Assembly: GCF_017948485.1 (NCBI RefSeq)
Contig: NZ_JAFFSX010000012.1
Span: 235,479-299,478 of the forward strand
Direction of reading: 5' to 3'
Source of the DNA: Streptomyces sp. GESEQ-35
GTDB taxonomy: Bacteria; Actinomycetota; Actinomycetes; Streptomycetales; Streptomycetaceae
DNA length: 64,000 bases
In this document: positions 55,233 through 64,000 of the stretch, in pieces
Numbering within the stretch: position 1 is the first letter of the stretch
Layout of the letters: every line of letters begins with the position of its first letter
Program-made: the position numbers and the translations under genes
The notes under the pieces: model-generated
What the model saw: only the letters and a program-made list of their open reading frames with translations
Databases searched by the model: none
What the model was told of the DNA's origin: nothing

Positions 55233-56513
55233 CTAGGAAAAGATCATCGCGTGAGCAGTTGCGGCGTCAAGTGCTTGCTTTCTGTTTCTCCTCTCGCCCC
55301 GGTCCCCCAACAAATCCCCAAACACGTTAACAATCGCTGTAGTTGCCCCACTAGACGCCCCGACGATAATCCGTAGCAGCAAGTCACCACCGCTCATCAG
55401 TTCAGCAGTCGTAGCGCCCGCAGCCGCACCCGCAAACGTCCCCAACCCGATCTTCTTGACATGGCCCGCGGTTCCTCTGCTTTCCGCTGTCTCCAACTCT
55501 GCCTTCACTCGCTCGGCAGCAGATTCAAGAAGCGCCTTGATCTCCCTTAGCTTCGCTTCTCGATTGACGCCATCAGGCAGAGAGTCGAGAATTGAAAAGG
55601 TCATTTGGATTTCCTTGCGCCATGACTCAAATACCTCACTGTTTAGCCTAATGGCCACAATGTCAGCAACGGAAAGTCCCCCGATCCCCGGTACGTCAAG
55701 CGCCACCAGATCACTCACCGGCCTCAAAAGACCCTCCGCCATGCGAATCTCTAGACCGTTCTTTACAAATATTCCAAGCAGGTCGAAATGGCGAACGCTT
55801 GGAAACCAGAGTGAAGCATTGCCAAAGCGTCGCATCATCAACGCTTCTAACAGATCATCTGCGACCTCTGCAGTCTCACCTCCGAAAGCAAAGAGCAATA
55901 GCTGGTCGAAGTCGAATTTTTCCCCCACTGGATCGCTCGGGATCTGCCCAAGATATTCACCAACCCAAGGATCACCTTCAAAAAAGGCCATCATGTCGCG
56001 ACGGAAGGCCTCCTTCTCCGCGAACTCCCTGAAGGGAAAGTGAGGTACGTTGAAATGATTTGACTTATCCACGAGGTGGATCACCTGGGACTCCACGAGC
56101 GGGTAGAATTTCGACCAAAAGTCGAGGGCCTTTAGAACTACCGAGCTCCCTGCCCCGCCGCTGCCTCGCGCCCAACGCACGGATCCAGGTAGCGGGTCCA
56201 CCATCTCGATTCCGTGCGCGTACAAGAGCGCATGCCTTAGCGTGCCTGGATCCACGGGACTGGGCGGCTGAACAAAATCATCCGGTGGTGGCCACTGATA
56301 ACGAGAGCGAAAGAGGTGAGGGATAAGACTACTGGGCTCGTAGGCTGATTCCCCACCGGAGACGGCATAGTGATTCGCTAGCTGTTGAGAAAGATCAGTG
56401 AGCCGATCATCCGTGCATACCGTTCTGACATTACTGGACCATCGTGGCCCCGGATTCCTGATATCTAGATCGAAAACCCTTTCAGCGATCTTAAGCGGTG
56501 CCAGAGGATCCAT
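55233..56513 (-). CDS. Unrecognised 426-residue protein with glycine-zipper C-terminus
   Basis: I do not recognise this gene. GC content and codon use are clearly lower than in the core genes, pointing to recent transfer. The N-terminal two thirds are soluble and mixed alpha/beta with many aromatic residues (FDLDIRNPGPRWSSNVR; HLVDKSNHFNVPHFPFREFA; FDFDQLLLFAFGGETAEVADDL). A helical stretch (about 290-350, KLREIKALLESAAERVKAELE) leads to a Gly/Ala/Thr-rich hydrophobic region (about 355-403, IGLGTFAGAAAGATTAELMS and IIVGASSGATTAIVNVFGD), which resembles membrane-inserting glycine zippers. Single gene, no partner on its strand. An island effector or defence protein is possible, but unproven. 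Confidence 0.65.
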   Translation of the reverse strand: MDPLAPLKIAERVFDLDIRNPGPRWSSNVRTVCTDDRLTDLSQQLANHYAVSGGESAYEPSSLIPHLFRSRYQWPPPDDFVQPPSPVDPGTLRHALLYAHGIEMVDPLPGSVRWARGSGGAGSSVVLKALDFWSKFYPLVESQVIHLVDKSNHFNVPHFPFREFAEKEAFRRDMMAFFEGDPWVGEYLGQIPSDPVGEKFDFDQLLLFAFGGETAEVADDLLEALMMRRFGNASLWFPSVRHFDLLGIFVKNGLEIRMAEGLLRPVSDLVALDVPGIGGLSVADIVAIRLNSEVFESWRKEIQMTFSILDSLPDGVNREAKLREIKALLESAAERVKAELETAESRGTAGHVKKIGLGTFAGAAAGATTAELMSGGDLLLRIIVGASSGATTAIVNVFGDLLGDRGERRNRKQALDAATAHAMIFS

Positions 56514-56616
56514 ACTGTCGAGGATCTCACTAGGCAGAATGAGCGTCTACCCTCCCGACTGAAGGTACCGCTTCCGACACCCGAGATTCTGATCTGAAGT
56601 ATTACTGAGCTTGAAC

Positions 56617-57625
56617 TCATGAAGTCGTTGGGGTGAAGGATAGTCCGGTTCCGGCGAGGCATCCGTCGATGAGGTGCGGGCGGTACTGGATCTTCCTCAT
56701 CCCCTGCCGGATGGTCTGGATGAGGTGCTCGGGGGTGGTGAAGGCGGTGTTGGACAGCCAGCCTCGACGCAGCAGCGACCAGATGCCCTCTACCGGGTTG
56801 AGATCGGGCGCGTAGGAGGGCAGCTGGTAGACGGTCAGCCAGTCCTGTCGAGCGATGAACTGCCGCATGCCGTAAGCGAGATGGACGTTGAGATTGTCCC
56901 AGACGAGCACGATCGGGCTGCCGAGCTGGGCGTGGGCGACGATCAGCAGGTCGCGGTAGTCGGTCCCGGCGAAGCTCTTGCGTCCGTCGCGCCAGCCGTC
57001 GTCTCTGCGGGGCCGGTAAATCAGGCGGGAGCGTTCGCCCGGCTTGTAGCAGGTCAGTGCGGCGATCGAGATGCGGCGGCGGGAGCGGCCCCGGACCCGG
57101 ATCACGGGCGTCTTCCCGCGCCTGGCCCACGTGCGGGCAATCGGCGGCGTCATCGAGAAGCCGGACTCGTCCTCGAAGACGATCCACGCGTCGAGCGCCG
57201 CCGCGGTCCTTCCACCTGCGGCCAGGTCTCCTTTACCCAGCCGGTGACCTGCTCCTCGTCGCGTTCGACGGCCCTTCTGGCCGGCACCTGGCAGGAGAAA
57301 CCGTGCCGGATCAGCAGCTTGCGCACCCCCTGCACGGTGTAGCTCTTGTGGAAGCGACGGCCGATCACGGTCTTGACCCGGGAGAGCGTCCACGCTGATC
57401 CGACCAGCCGAGTGCGACCGGCCCCTTCGCCAACTCCCGCTCCAGCTGGGCGAACTGGGCCTCGCTCAACCGGGGCAGAGAAGCAGATCCCGCAGACCGC
57501 AGGGCCCGCAGACCGCCCTTGTCCCACAACCGACGCCACCGCTGAATGGACCGGACGCTGACCCGTAACTCCTTCGCGATCGCCGAACTCGGCTCACCAG
57601 CAGCGAACCGTTCGGCGGCCATCAT
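56617..57625 (-). pseudogene. IS630 transposase, two frameshifts
   Basis: Three consecutive pieces in different frames make one transposase. Piece 1 (57625 to about 57398) has the HTH AKELRVSVRSIQRWRRLWD. Piece 2 (about 57397 to 57206) reads WTLSRVKTVIGRRFHKSYTV and GVRKLLIRHGFSCQVPARRA. Piece 3 (about 57205 to 56617) carries the DDE domain: WIVFEDESGFSM, VLVWDNLNVHLA and APDLNPVEGIWSLL. All three acidic residues are preserved; each frameshift is a single-base change (near CAGCGTGGACG and GAAGGACCGCGG). Programmed frameshifting twice is unlikely, so it is probably dead. Confidence 0.85.
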
Positions 57626-57676
57626 GCGAATGCCCTCGCGGAACTGCCGGCGTTCGTCCGACAGTCCGCCGCCCTG

Positions 57677-57708
<32 letters not shown>

Positions 57709-57788
57709 AGGATCAAGGCCTGTCAGCGGCTACGACAACCCGAGTTCAGGCTCAGTAGGCCGCGTGCGTCGACATGGCCGTGCGCCCT

Positions 57789-58333
57789 AGGGTCCGTCTT
57801 CAAAGGGATCTTGCCCAGAGCAGGAACGACGCGAGACTGACCGCTGCTTCGTAGGAGGTGGCGGTCTTGTCGTACCTGGTGGCGATGCCGCGGGAGCCTT
57901 TGAGCCGGTTGACGCAGCGCTCGACGATTGCGCCGGCGGTAGATCTGCCGGTCGAACGCTGGAGGCCGGCCACCGCGACGGCCCCGGTTGTGGCGATGTC
58001 GCTGCTGGTCGCTCTTCTCCGGGAGTGTGTGCAAGGCTGTCGCCGGCCGCGTCCGCACGGGCTGGATCTGCTGCAGTGCTTGGGTGAGCACGCCGTTCAG
58101 GCGTAGCGCCGGAAGCGGGTGTAGACCGTCTTCCACGGCCCGTAGCGTTCCGGCAGGTCGCGCCGGGAGATCCTGGTCCGGATCTTGTAGACCATCCCGT
58201 TGACGACCTGCCGGTCCGACCCACGAGGCCGGCAAGCGACGGCCCGCGGTATCAGCGGAGTGAGTAACTCCGACTCCACGTCGGTGAGTTCATGACGCCG
58301 TATCACCCCACCATGATCTTTGAAGACAGGGCC
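57789..58333 (-). mobile_element. IS5-family remnant, left copy (inverted partner at 62897)
   Basis: Terminal inverted repeats AGGGTCCGTCTTCAAAG (57789-57805) and CTTTGAAGACAGGGCC (58318-58333) bound about 545 bp, shorter than a full element (about 850 bp). The minus strand encodes the transposase N-terminus VIRRHELTDVESELLTPLIP ... DLPERYGPWKTVYTRFRRYA, then a stop; the next frame continues with LNGVLTQALQQIQ, and later PPAFDRQIYRRRN. The middle, including the first catalytic Asp region, is deleted. It ends 9 bp from the stop codon of the protease-STAND gene. Confidence 0.75.
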
Positions 58334-58341
58334 GCCAGCAC

Positions 58342-61300
58342 TCAGTGCCGCGTTGCGTGCGTCATCCGCTCGATGAAAGCCACGAAGCACGTCCCCGTCA
58401 CTGAGATGTCGGCGCGCCCAGCGGCGGCGAGGAGGGATGGGGCCACCCCGTAGCCGAAGCCCTTCGCCAGGAGCGACGGGACTCTCTCCGGCGCACCGTC
58501 GACGGCTGCGGCCGCCAACTGGCCGAGACACTGAGCACGTCTGTCGTCCGAAAACCGTTCGATGAATTCAACACCCTCGCCCCACAGACCAAGCTCTCCG
58601 GCAAGATCAAGGACGCGCCCCTGTCGCTCCCGCTCCCAGTGCTGCCTCGCCCACCACAATTTCCCCCTACGTTCCTCATCCGCCACCTGCTTGGCGAAAC
58701 GGCTGTACAAAGCCCCCGCAAGCTCTCTGTCCTTGCGGACGGTGACGCGAAGGAGTTTGTACACCTCCGGCTGGTAGGAGGTCGCCCAGGCCCATACGGG
58801 GCTGTCTGGACCGTTCGCCGATTCCGCGGCGGCCTGCAGATCGTCGGTCTCCGCGTGCAGCGTGGCGATGAGGAGTTGCCCCAGGGCCTGGCGCTCCTGG
58901 TCCGGTTCGTTCGCCGAGGCAGTCTCAAGCTCTCGCAACAGTTCGCCGGCCCGCAACGAACCGCCTGCCCGCTTGCGATGAACACGGACGAGGAACGTCA
59001 GCAGGCGCACGGGCACGCGGCGCCCGGTGCGGGCCAGATCCTCGATCGACTGCAACAGCCATGAAGCGCGTGCCTCATCATTGATGCGCAACGAAGTACT
59101 CAACAGATCGCACAGCGCCCGCAGATGCTGCTTGCGCGACATCTCCGGGTCGCTGCACAGGCGTTGGGCGCGGTCCATACCTTCCATGGCCAGCGGCACC
59201 AGCCGCTGACGGGCGCACTCCTCCGCATAGGCGATCCAGGCGAAGGCACGTGCGTCCGCATGCAGCAGGCTGTCCGCGAGCAGGCGGGCGCTGCGGTCGC
59301 GATCGACGCGGACACAACCGCGTACAGCCATGATGATGAAGCCCGTGACGCGCGCGGCGTGCATGGTGTCGGCGCCTTCGTCAGGGCCGCGTTTCTCGAT
59401 GTAGTCGACAAGCAGTTGCAAGGCTTGGTCGTCCATGCCGCTGTCGAGGCCGGTCCGCAGGCAGGCTGCCACGGTCTCGGCCTCCTCATGTCGGCCGTAG
59501 TTCATGGTGTTCATGACGGCGATGGCCTGGGGCCATACGTCCGGCTCTTTGGCCCAGTGGCGCACAAGTGCTTGCCGTGCGATGACCGTCGACACTCCTT
59601 GTCCCGCTTGTTGCAGCAGCCGCTGCGCCAGGTCCGGTTGACCTGCCCTGGCAGCGCCCAGAGCGCAGGCGGACAGCCGGGCGCCTGCCGCTTCCCGTTC
59701 GACGACGGCCTGAGCACCACTCTCGGCCAGCATGAACCCGTTGCTGTCCCACTCCCCTCGTCTGACTAGGACGGTGACCACGTCGGCCAGCCCGGAGATC
59801 GCTTCCTCTGACTCGCACCAGGCACCGGCCCGATGGGCCTTGAGGACTTCGACGCACCGGTCCTCGGCCGCCTCCAGTACCGCTACCAGGGATGGATGTT
59901 GTGGATGCTTTCCGGCAGCAGTCTTAGCGATGCCCGACAAGGCATCGAGTTGCGCTTCGCTCTCGATGTTGGCGATGCCCAGGGCTTCTTCCATGTCCAG
60001 GGCGTAGATCATGCCCGGCAGAGCAAAAAGTTCTCCCCGGTCAGCGGCTTCTCGAGCGTAAGACCACAGCCGTTGCCGAGGTCGTACTCTGGAGCCGAAG
60101 AGGAGATCTGCATAGAAGCTCGGGATCGTTGTGCCGTCGGGCAAGCTGCCGGAAGCCACTGTCCGGACGTCCTCCTCATCCACCCGGAGTTGCTGCAGCA
60201 CGGCCCACCTCAGACCCTCACCTCCCACGGTCCGGGCGAGGTCGGCCAGAGCACTGTTCAGGAGCCGTGTGTCATCGTCGGGATGGTGTGTGGCGTCTTC
60301 GACAGCGAGGTCCAGCAGCCGCAGTGCGTCAGGATGCTGGGAGTACTCGTGCGCAGCCAGCCCCAGACGGCGAAACAGCCAGGAACGCAGCGAAGTTGGC
60401 GGCTGTTCTCGAGCGATGCGCTCAGCGCGCTCGGGGAATCCGGCGTCCGCCCAGGCCACCGCCATGGAGGCCGGCAGCCCCAGAGCCGGGCGCCTGAGAC
60501 TTTCCAACCGGTCGCCGCGGTCCACGATGGCTTTGAGGGGCGGGTTGGGCTCCCGGCTCAAAGCCCGTAGGTGGCGTTCACTGTCCAGGCGAAGCCGGAG
60601 GTCGGCTCCGGTGCGACGCAGCAGCAGAGCGGCCCAGCGATCGGAGTCGAGCAGTTGGCCCCATGCCGCGGTCTCTCCTGTGCTCTCCAGGTACGCCGTG
60701 TACTCGTCGGTGATCCACTGAGGAGTCTCGTCGGGCCACTCAGCGGCGGCCCAGTGGCCGGCACAGCGCGTGATGACGTCCTGCCAGTACGACCGCACCG
60801 ACTCGAACATCTCCGCCGTGAAAGTGTCTTTGAGCGTGGCATGCGTGAAGACATAGGCGGCGTCCGTCGGCTCGCCCTCGCGCCGCGCGATCGAACGGAC
60901 GGCGACGTCCGTCAACAGGTGCGTGATCCGGTGCCGGGTGAGGACGCGCTCCGACCCGGCCTGCTCGGTGAGGGACTCCAGATCCGCCACTGTGAGAGGG
61001 CCCAGGAGCGCGATGAGCGAGAGCAATCCATAGATCGCGGAAGCGGGGTCGGCCAACACGTAAGAAAGCTCCGCCTCGGCCCGCTGCCGGGATGCGGCCG
61101 AGACCGCGTTTGCGACCAGCTTGTACACATCACATGCGGCTTCGTTCGCTCCCCATGCCGAAGGCTCCGGCACCGAACGACTGAAGATCACCACGTGTGT
61201 GCGCGGAAGGAAACCGTCCGGCAGGTGCACCAACAACTCCTGCTGCTCCGCCAGTTCGTCCAGCCCGTCGACCAGGAGCACCAGATCTCTCTCCAGCCGC

Positions 61301-62463
61301 TGCGCGCGCCCCGCAGCCTGCGTCCACAGGGCGGCGAAGGTCAGACCGTGAGGGCCCTGCGGGAGGGCCATGTCGAGCAAGGCAGCGAGTTGATCGGACA
61401 CAGCCCACCAAAATTCCGCCTGCTGACGGGATCCGGTTCGGGAGCAAAAGAAGGACACGACATCCAAGTCGGGCGGTGGAGAGGCGGCGAACGACGAGGC
61501 GAGCGTGGTCTTCCCGACCCAGGACTCGCCGGACCACACCGCGCGCCTGCCACCTGAGCGGCACCAGCGCATGAGCTCGCGCAGTTCCTCGTCCCGCTGT
61601 CTGACCGGGCCGGTGCTGTCGGCCAGCCGCCTGACCACCTCCGTGTACAGGGACTCGCGGTGGACGAAGGGCAGTGGTGCGGCGAGATCGTCCGCGTCGG
61701 GAAGCATCAGCTGCGCTTCCGCGAGCAAGCGGCGCAGCCTGCTGCTGTTTTCCTGGGGCTCGTCAAACGTAGGCGGGCCGCCCAGTGTGGGGGCGTCGTG
61801 GCCGGTCGCCACAGAGAGAGGCACGGCCTGAAGGTGGGAGCTGGCGCCGGGTTGCGCCGTGCGTGTCACGACGGCGACGAGAAAACCATGTGCAAAGACG
61901 GGGGCGCCGGACATGCCGTTCCAGGGACCAGAGCTCCCCGTGGTCGCATCGACGCCCAAGTGCAGGGCGCCATCCCGCCAGGCTGTGGCGAGCGGTATCT
62001 GGGCCTGCACCTCGAAGGAGTTGAGGTAGAGCTGTCCTGTTGCCTCCATCCGTTGCCGGGCGTGGTCGGGGTATCCCAGGGCGGTGCAGGGCAGGCGGTA
62101 GGACTGCCTGGGATCGCGTGCGACTCTGCCCGGCATGACCAGAGGCACGGGCAGCAGGGCATCCGGCGTGGCTCCGCACAGGCCGAGCACGGCGATGTCT
62201 GTGAGCGGGCCTTGACCGCACCAGCGGATCTGTGCTGCGACGCGCGGGCTGCCGGCCACAAGGCCGAACCGCACGTCGATGGCGACGGCAGCGTTCACCA
62301 CGTGGCGTGCCGTGAGAATGATGCCGTCGGCGATGAGTGCACCCGTCCCGACGGTGCGCGAGCCGTCGGGACTCAAAGCGTCGATGGCCACGACGTGTTG
62401 TGCTGGGTATGTCTCGATGCCGACCGCCCCCCACGCCATATGGCCGGAGCAGCTCCGGCTCAC
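58342..62463 (-). CDS. Trypsin-like protease / STAND NTPase / helical-repeat conflict protein
   Basis: 1,373 residues, GTG start (an ATG at 62439 is possible). Residues about 15-225 are a chymotrypsin-fold protease with His54 (ILTARHVV), Asp89 (PLTDIAVL) and Ser185 (WNGMSGAPVF): the triad is complete. A linker leads to a STAND P-loop NTPase, Walker A GESWVGKTT (312-320) and Walker B LVLLVDGLDE (394-403), followed by a winged-helix-like part to about 570. The rest (600-1373) is alpha-helical repeats, probably the sensor. Binding of a trigger would activate NTP-dependent assembly and the protease. A Trypco2 gene lies 44 bp upstream in the same transcript. Confidence 0.85.
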   Translation of the reverse strand: MSRSCSGHMAWGAVGIETYPAQHVVAIDALSPDGSRTVGTGALIADGIILTARHVVNAAVAIDVRFGLVAGSPRVAAQIRWCGQGPLTDIAVLGLCGATPDALLPVPLVMPGRVARDPRQSYRLPCTALGYPDHARQRMEATGQLYLNSFEVQAQIPLATAWRDGALHLGVDATTGSSGPWNGMSGAPVFAHGFLVAVVTRTAQPGASSHLQAVPLSVATGHDAPTLGGPPTFDEPQENSSRLRRLLAEAQLMLPDADDLAAPLPFVHRESLYTEVVRRLADSTGPVRQRDEELRELMRWCRSGGRRAVWSGESWVGKTTLASSFAASPPPDLDVVSFFCSRTGSRQQAEFWWAVSDQLAALLDMALPQGPHGLTFAALWTQAAGRAQRLERDLVLLVDGLDELAEQQELLVHLPDGFLPRTHVVIFSRSVPEPSAWGANEAACDVYKLVANAVSAASRQRAEAELSYVLADPASAIYGLLSLIALLGPLTVADLESLTEQAGSERVLTRHRITHLLTDVAVRSIARREGEPTDAAYVFTHATLKDTFTAEMFESVRSYWQDVITRCAGHWAAAEWPDETPQWITDEYTAYLESTGETAAWGQLLDSDRWAALLLRRTGADLRLRLDSERHLRALSREPNPPLKAIVDRGDRLESLRRPALGLPASMAVAWADAGFPERAERIAREQPPTSLRSWLFRRLGLAAHEYSQHPDALRLLDLAVEDATHHPDDDTRLLNSALADLARTVGGEGLRWAVLQQLRVDEEDVRTVASGSLPDGTTIPSFYADLLFGSRVRPRQRLWSYAREAADRGELFALPGMIYALDMEEALGIANIESEAQLDALSGIAKTAAGKHPQHPSLVAVLEAAEDRCVEVLKAHRAGAWCESEEAISGLADVVTVLVRRGEWDSNGFMLAESGAQAVVEREAAGARLSACALGAARAGQPDLAQRLLQQAGQGVSTVIARQALVRHWAKEPDVWPQAIAVMNTMNYGRHEEAETVAACLRTGLDSGMDDQALQLLVDYIEKRGPDEGADTMHAARVTGFIIMAVRGCVRVDRDRSARLLADSLLHADARAFAWIAYAEECARQRLVPLAMEGMDRAQRLCSDPEMSRKQHLRALCDLLSTSLRINDEARASWLLQSIEDLARTGRRVPVRLLTFLVRVHRKRAGGSLRAGELLRELETASANEPDQERQALGQLLIATLHAETDDLQAAAESANGPDSPVWAWATSYQPEVYKLLRVTVRKDRELAGALYSRFAKQVADEERRGKLWWARQHWERERQGRVLDLAGELGLWGEGVEFIERFSDDRRAQCLGQLAAAAVDGAPERVPSLLAKGFGYGVAPSLLAAAGRADISVTGTCFVAFIERMTHATRH

Positions 62464-62507
62464 CGCTCAGCCTGTGCGATCTCCGGCAGCACAGCGGCTG
62501 CTGCCGG

Positions 62508-62807
62508 TCAGAGCGCTTCTTCGTCTCCGACGGACTTCACCAGCGTGCTCTGCAGGGGCGTCAGGGTGACACGTACCCGCTGTGTTGCCGACGCGCCCCG
62601 CATACCCTCGGTCCCGCCGTCCACGACCCAGAAGCGGAGGCCGGCCCGGCCGGTTACCTCTCTCGTCGTGCACAGGTCGATCTCCAGCTCGAGCGGGCCC
62701 ATGACGAACATCGGCTGATTCGCGGCAGACTCCTGAGCTGCCTGCACCTCCTCCCGCAGCGCCTGGATCCACTCAGCTAACCGAACGGACTCGTGACCTT
62801 TCGCCAC
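62508..62807 (-). CDS. Trypco2-family partner of the protease-STAND protein
   Basis: 99 residues from GTG 62807, with GGGGGGAAA upstream; an earlier GTG (62825) adds six residues. The family pattern is clear: VRLAEWIQALREEVQAAQES (N-terminal helix), then FVMGPLELEIDLCTTREV, AGLRFWVVDGG and SATQRVRVTLTPL strands. Trypco2 (trypsin-co-occurring domain 2) is defined by its association with trypsin-like proteases in predicted conflict systems. It may hold the protease inactive or present it to targets; neither is shown here. Confidence 0.78.
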   Translation of the reverse strand: MAKGHESVRLAEWIQALREEVQAAQESAANQPMFVMGPLELEIDLCTTREVTGRAGLRFWVVDGGTEGMRGASATQRVRVTLTPLQSTLVKSVGDEEAL

Positions 62808-62896
62808 AGTTTCCCCCCGTCTCACACGGTTCGGTTGCGCTCGATGACTGATCCTGCTCGCTCCCTGCGGGCGTGAAACCCGCGCACGTCGAAGAC

Positions 62897-63200
62897 GGAC
62901 AACGGGATGGTCTACAAGATCCGGACCAGAATCTCCTGGCGCGACCTGCCAGAACGCTACGGGCCGTGGAAGACGGTCTACACCCGCTTCCGGCGCTACG
63001 CCTGAACGGCGCGTTCACCCAAGCACTGCAGCAGATCCAGCCCGTGCGGACGCGGCCGGCGACATCGACCGCCTGGTCCAGTTCGACTCCACCATCGTCC
63101 GCGTGCACCAGCATGCCGCCGCCACCGGCCGAAAAGCGGGATAGCAGTCAGTCTCGCGTCATTCCTGCTCTGGGCAAGATCCGTTTTGAAGACGGACGCT
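62897..63200 (+). mobile_element. IS5-family remnant, right copy (inverted to 57789)
   Basis: The plus strand repeats the left copy almost base for base from NGMVYKIRTRISWRDLPERY through the RRYA stop, then DIDRLVQFDSTIVRVHQHAA in the next frame, and ends with TTTTGAAGACGGACGCT, the 3' inverted repeat. The first quarter and most of the catalytic domain are missing. The position where RRYA runs into a stop (TACGCCTGAACGGC) is identical in both copies. With the left copy it brackets the Trypco2-protease gene pair in inverted orientation. Confidence 0.75.
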
Positions 63201-63292
63201 AAGACGTGACGCCCGACATGCGTGGGCAAGTCGCGGTTGCAGGCCGCTCTCGGGTGGATAGGCGGGTACTCCTCGGTGGTTCCGTCGCACAC

Positions 63293-63847
63293 TCAATTGG
63301 ACGGCGTGACCGGGGACCACATGCCGAGCCACTGCTCGGCGCCCCAGGCCTCGAACCGCTCTACCTCAGTGAACCCCAGCTTCGCCGCGAGACGCATCGA
63401 GCCGACGTTGGCGGTCTGGGTGGCGAGTACCACCGGCTCGCCGGGAAGCGCGCCGGCGAGCCAGCCGAGTGCCGCCGCGCACGCCTCGGCGGCGTACCCG
63501 AATCCCCACGCCCGCGGCAGGAACAGGTAACCGAGATCGGCCTTCCCGGCAGCCTGACGAAGGTGTCCCGTGTCTCTCCTGAGCAGGATCTGGCCGATCA
63601 TCGACCCGTCGAGATCAACGACGAAGCTCCCGGGCCACCGCTCGGGCACCTCGGGCACCTCGGGCACCTCGGGCATCTCGCGCTCAAGCTCGTCACGCGT
63701 GCGGGGGCCGCCGAGGTAGGTGTGCACCTCTGGCGACGTCAGCAGCTCGATGAACGCCGCACGGTCCCAGGTCTCGGGTTCACGGAGCACGAGCCTCTCG
63801 GTCCTGATCGGCTCAGGCGGCCAAGCCACGGGTCCCAGATCTTCCAT
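63293..63847 (-). CDS. GNAT acetyltransferase, RimJ/RimL type
   Basis: 184 residues. RTERLVLREPETWDRAAFIEL begins the GNAT fold; the acetyl-CoA segment is GYLFLPRAWGFGYAAEACAAAL, and ATQTANVGSMRLAAKLGFTE completes it. An EVP EVP EVP repeat (about 61-70), encoded by tandem CGGGCACCT units at about 63640-63680, sits in a loop. Substrate unknown. Composition is like core genes, suggesting the chromosomal backbone or another cargo resumes here. Confidence 0.82.
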   Translation of the reverse strand: MEDLGPVAWPPEPIRTERLVLREPETWDRAAFIELLTSPEVHTYLGGPRTRDELEREMPEVPEVPEVPERWPGSFVVDLDGSMIGQILLRRDTGHLRQAAGKADLGYLFLPRAWGFGYAAEACAAALGWLAGALPGEPVVLATQTANVGSMRLAAKLGFTEVERFEAWGAEQWLGMWSPVTPSN

Positions 63848-64000
63848 CCGCGCACGCTAACAAGTGGTCAAACCAACCGAACGGGAAACCCTTAACTCCC
63901 CCTAGGTCCGAACCCCAAACAGCACTTAGGGCGTGCAGATCATTAACTCGTGGCTTTCTGGTTGGTGGCTCGTTGGTTCGGCATGAGCGCGCTGGAAGGG
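63848..64000. other. Window end, no complete gene
   Basis: 153 bp of lower GC. I see no repeat of the tRNA-Arg 3' end. An ATG at 63983 (MSALEG) might begin a gene that runs past the window edge, but six codons are too few to tell. Confidence 0.3.

Noticed and set aside
63640..63680. CGGGCACCT tandem repeats considered as a CRISPR-like or regulatory array
   Set aside because: They are in-frame EVP codons inside the GNAT gene, too short and without spacers.

Overview
The window is chromosomal DNA of a Streptomyces, or a very close relative. GC and third-position GC are very high, GTG/TTG/CTG starts are common, and the genes are a typical Streptomyces set: SepX/GlpR, group-2 sigma factor HrdD, a DUF6227 protein, and CATRA and Trypco2 conflict genes. 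From memory, the order sepX / moa-moe / galU ... fru operon ... tetR-hrdD resembles the hrdD neighbourhood (SCO3202) of S. coelicolor; this was not checked by alignment.

1-37.5 kb is core chromosome. A tRNA-Ala is followed by a minus-strand block, galU, glp (moeA-like), moaC, mogA, GNAT and sepX. It links UDP-glucose supply, molybdenum-cofactor assembly and, through Glp and its membrane receptor SepX/GlpR, cell division. Next come a formyl-THF cyclo-ligase, a membrane-anchored penicillin-acylase-like Ntn hydrolase, a K+/H+ antiporter, an MFS carrier, an FmdB zinc ribbon behind a CIRCE-like element, MTA phosphorylase, a CpaB/SAF-like protein, MscL, an LtrA-like membrane protein behind a Rex-like operator, a P1 peptidase, an L,D-transpeptidase lipoprotein and DUF6227. 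The fruR-fruK-fruA operon, two DHA2 exporters each beside a regulator (WYL and TetR), TetR-hrdD with a sigma-R-type promoter, a divergent dioxygenase/MarR pair, a secreted M6 protease and a tandem IclR regulator follow.

37.5-52.6 kb is accessory. It opens with a three-gene CATRA/CHAT caspase-like conflict module (37547-41930). Then comes a long minus-strand operon (50993 down to 41918): solute-binding lipoprotein, M14 carboxypeptidase, DppB, DppC, a frameshifted DppD, DppF, a PaiB-like flavin protein and a YtcJ-type amidohydrolase. This looks like an uptake and hydrolysis pathway for peptides or acylated amines. A divergent regulator that fuses a MarR/GbsR-type helix-turn-helix to an IS5-transposase N-terminal domain sits upstream.

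52.6-64 kb is an integration hotspot. A tRNA-Arg(CCT) is followed by a tyrosine integrase with a C-terminal GntR-type domain. Beyond it lie an eroded AT-richer stretch with ISL3 and DUF6233 remnants, an unrecognised 426-residue gene, a complete but frameshifted IS630 element with TA duplications, and a trypsin-like protease/STAND NTPase/helical-repeat protein with its Trypco2 partner. That last pair is bracketed by two inverted, internally deleted IS5-family remnants. A GNAT gene ends the window. No CRISPR array, rRNA or replication origin was seen, and no second attachment site was found.
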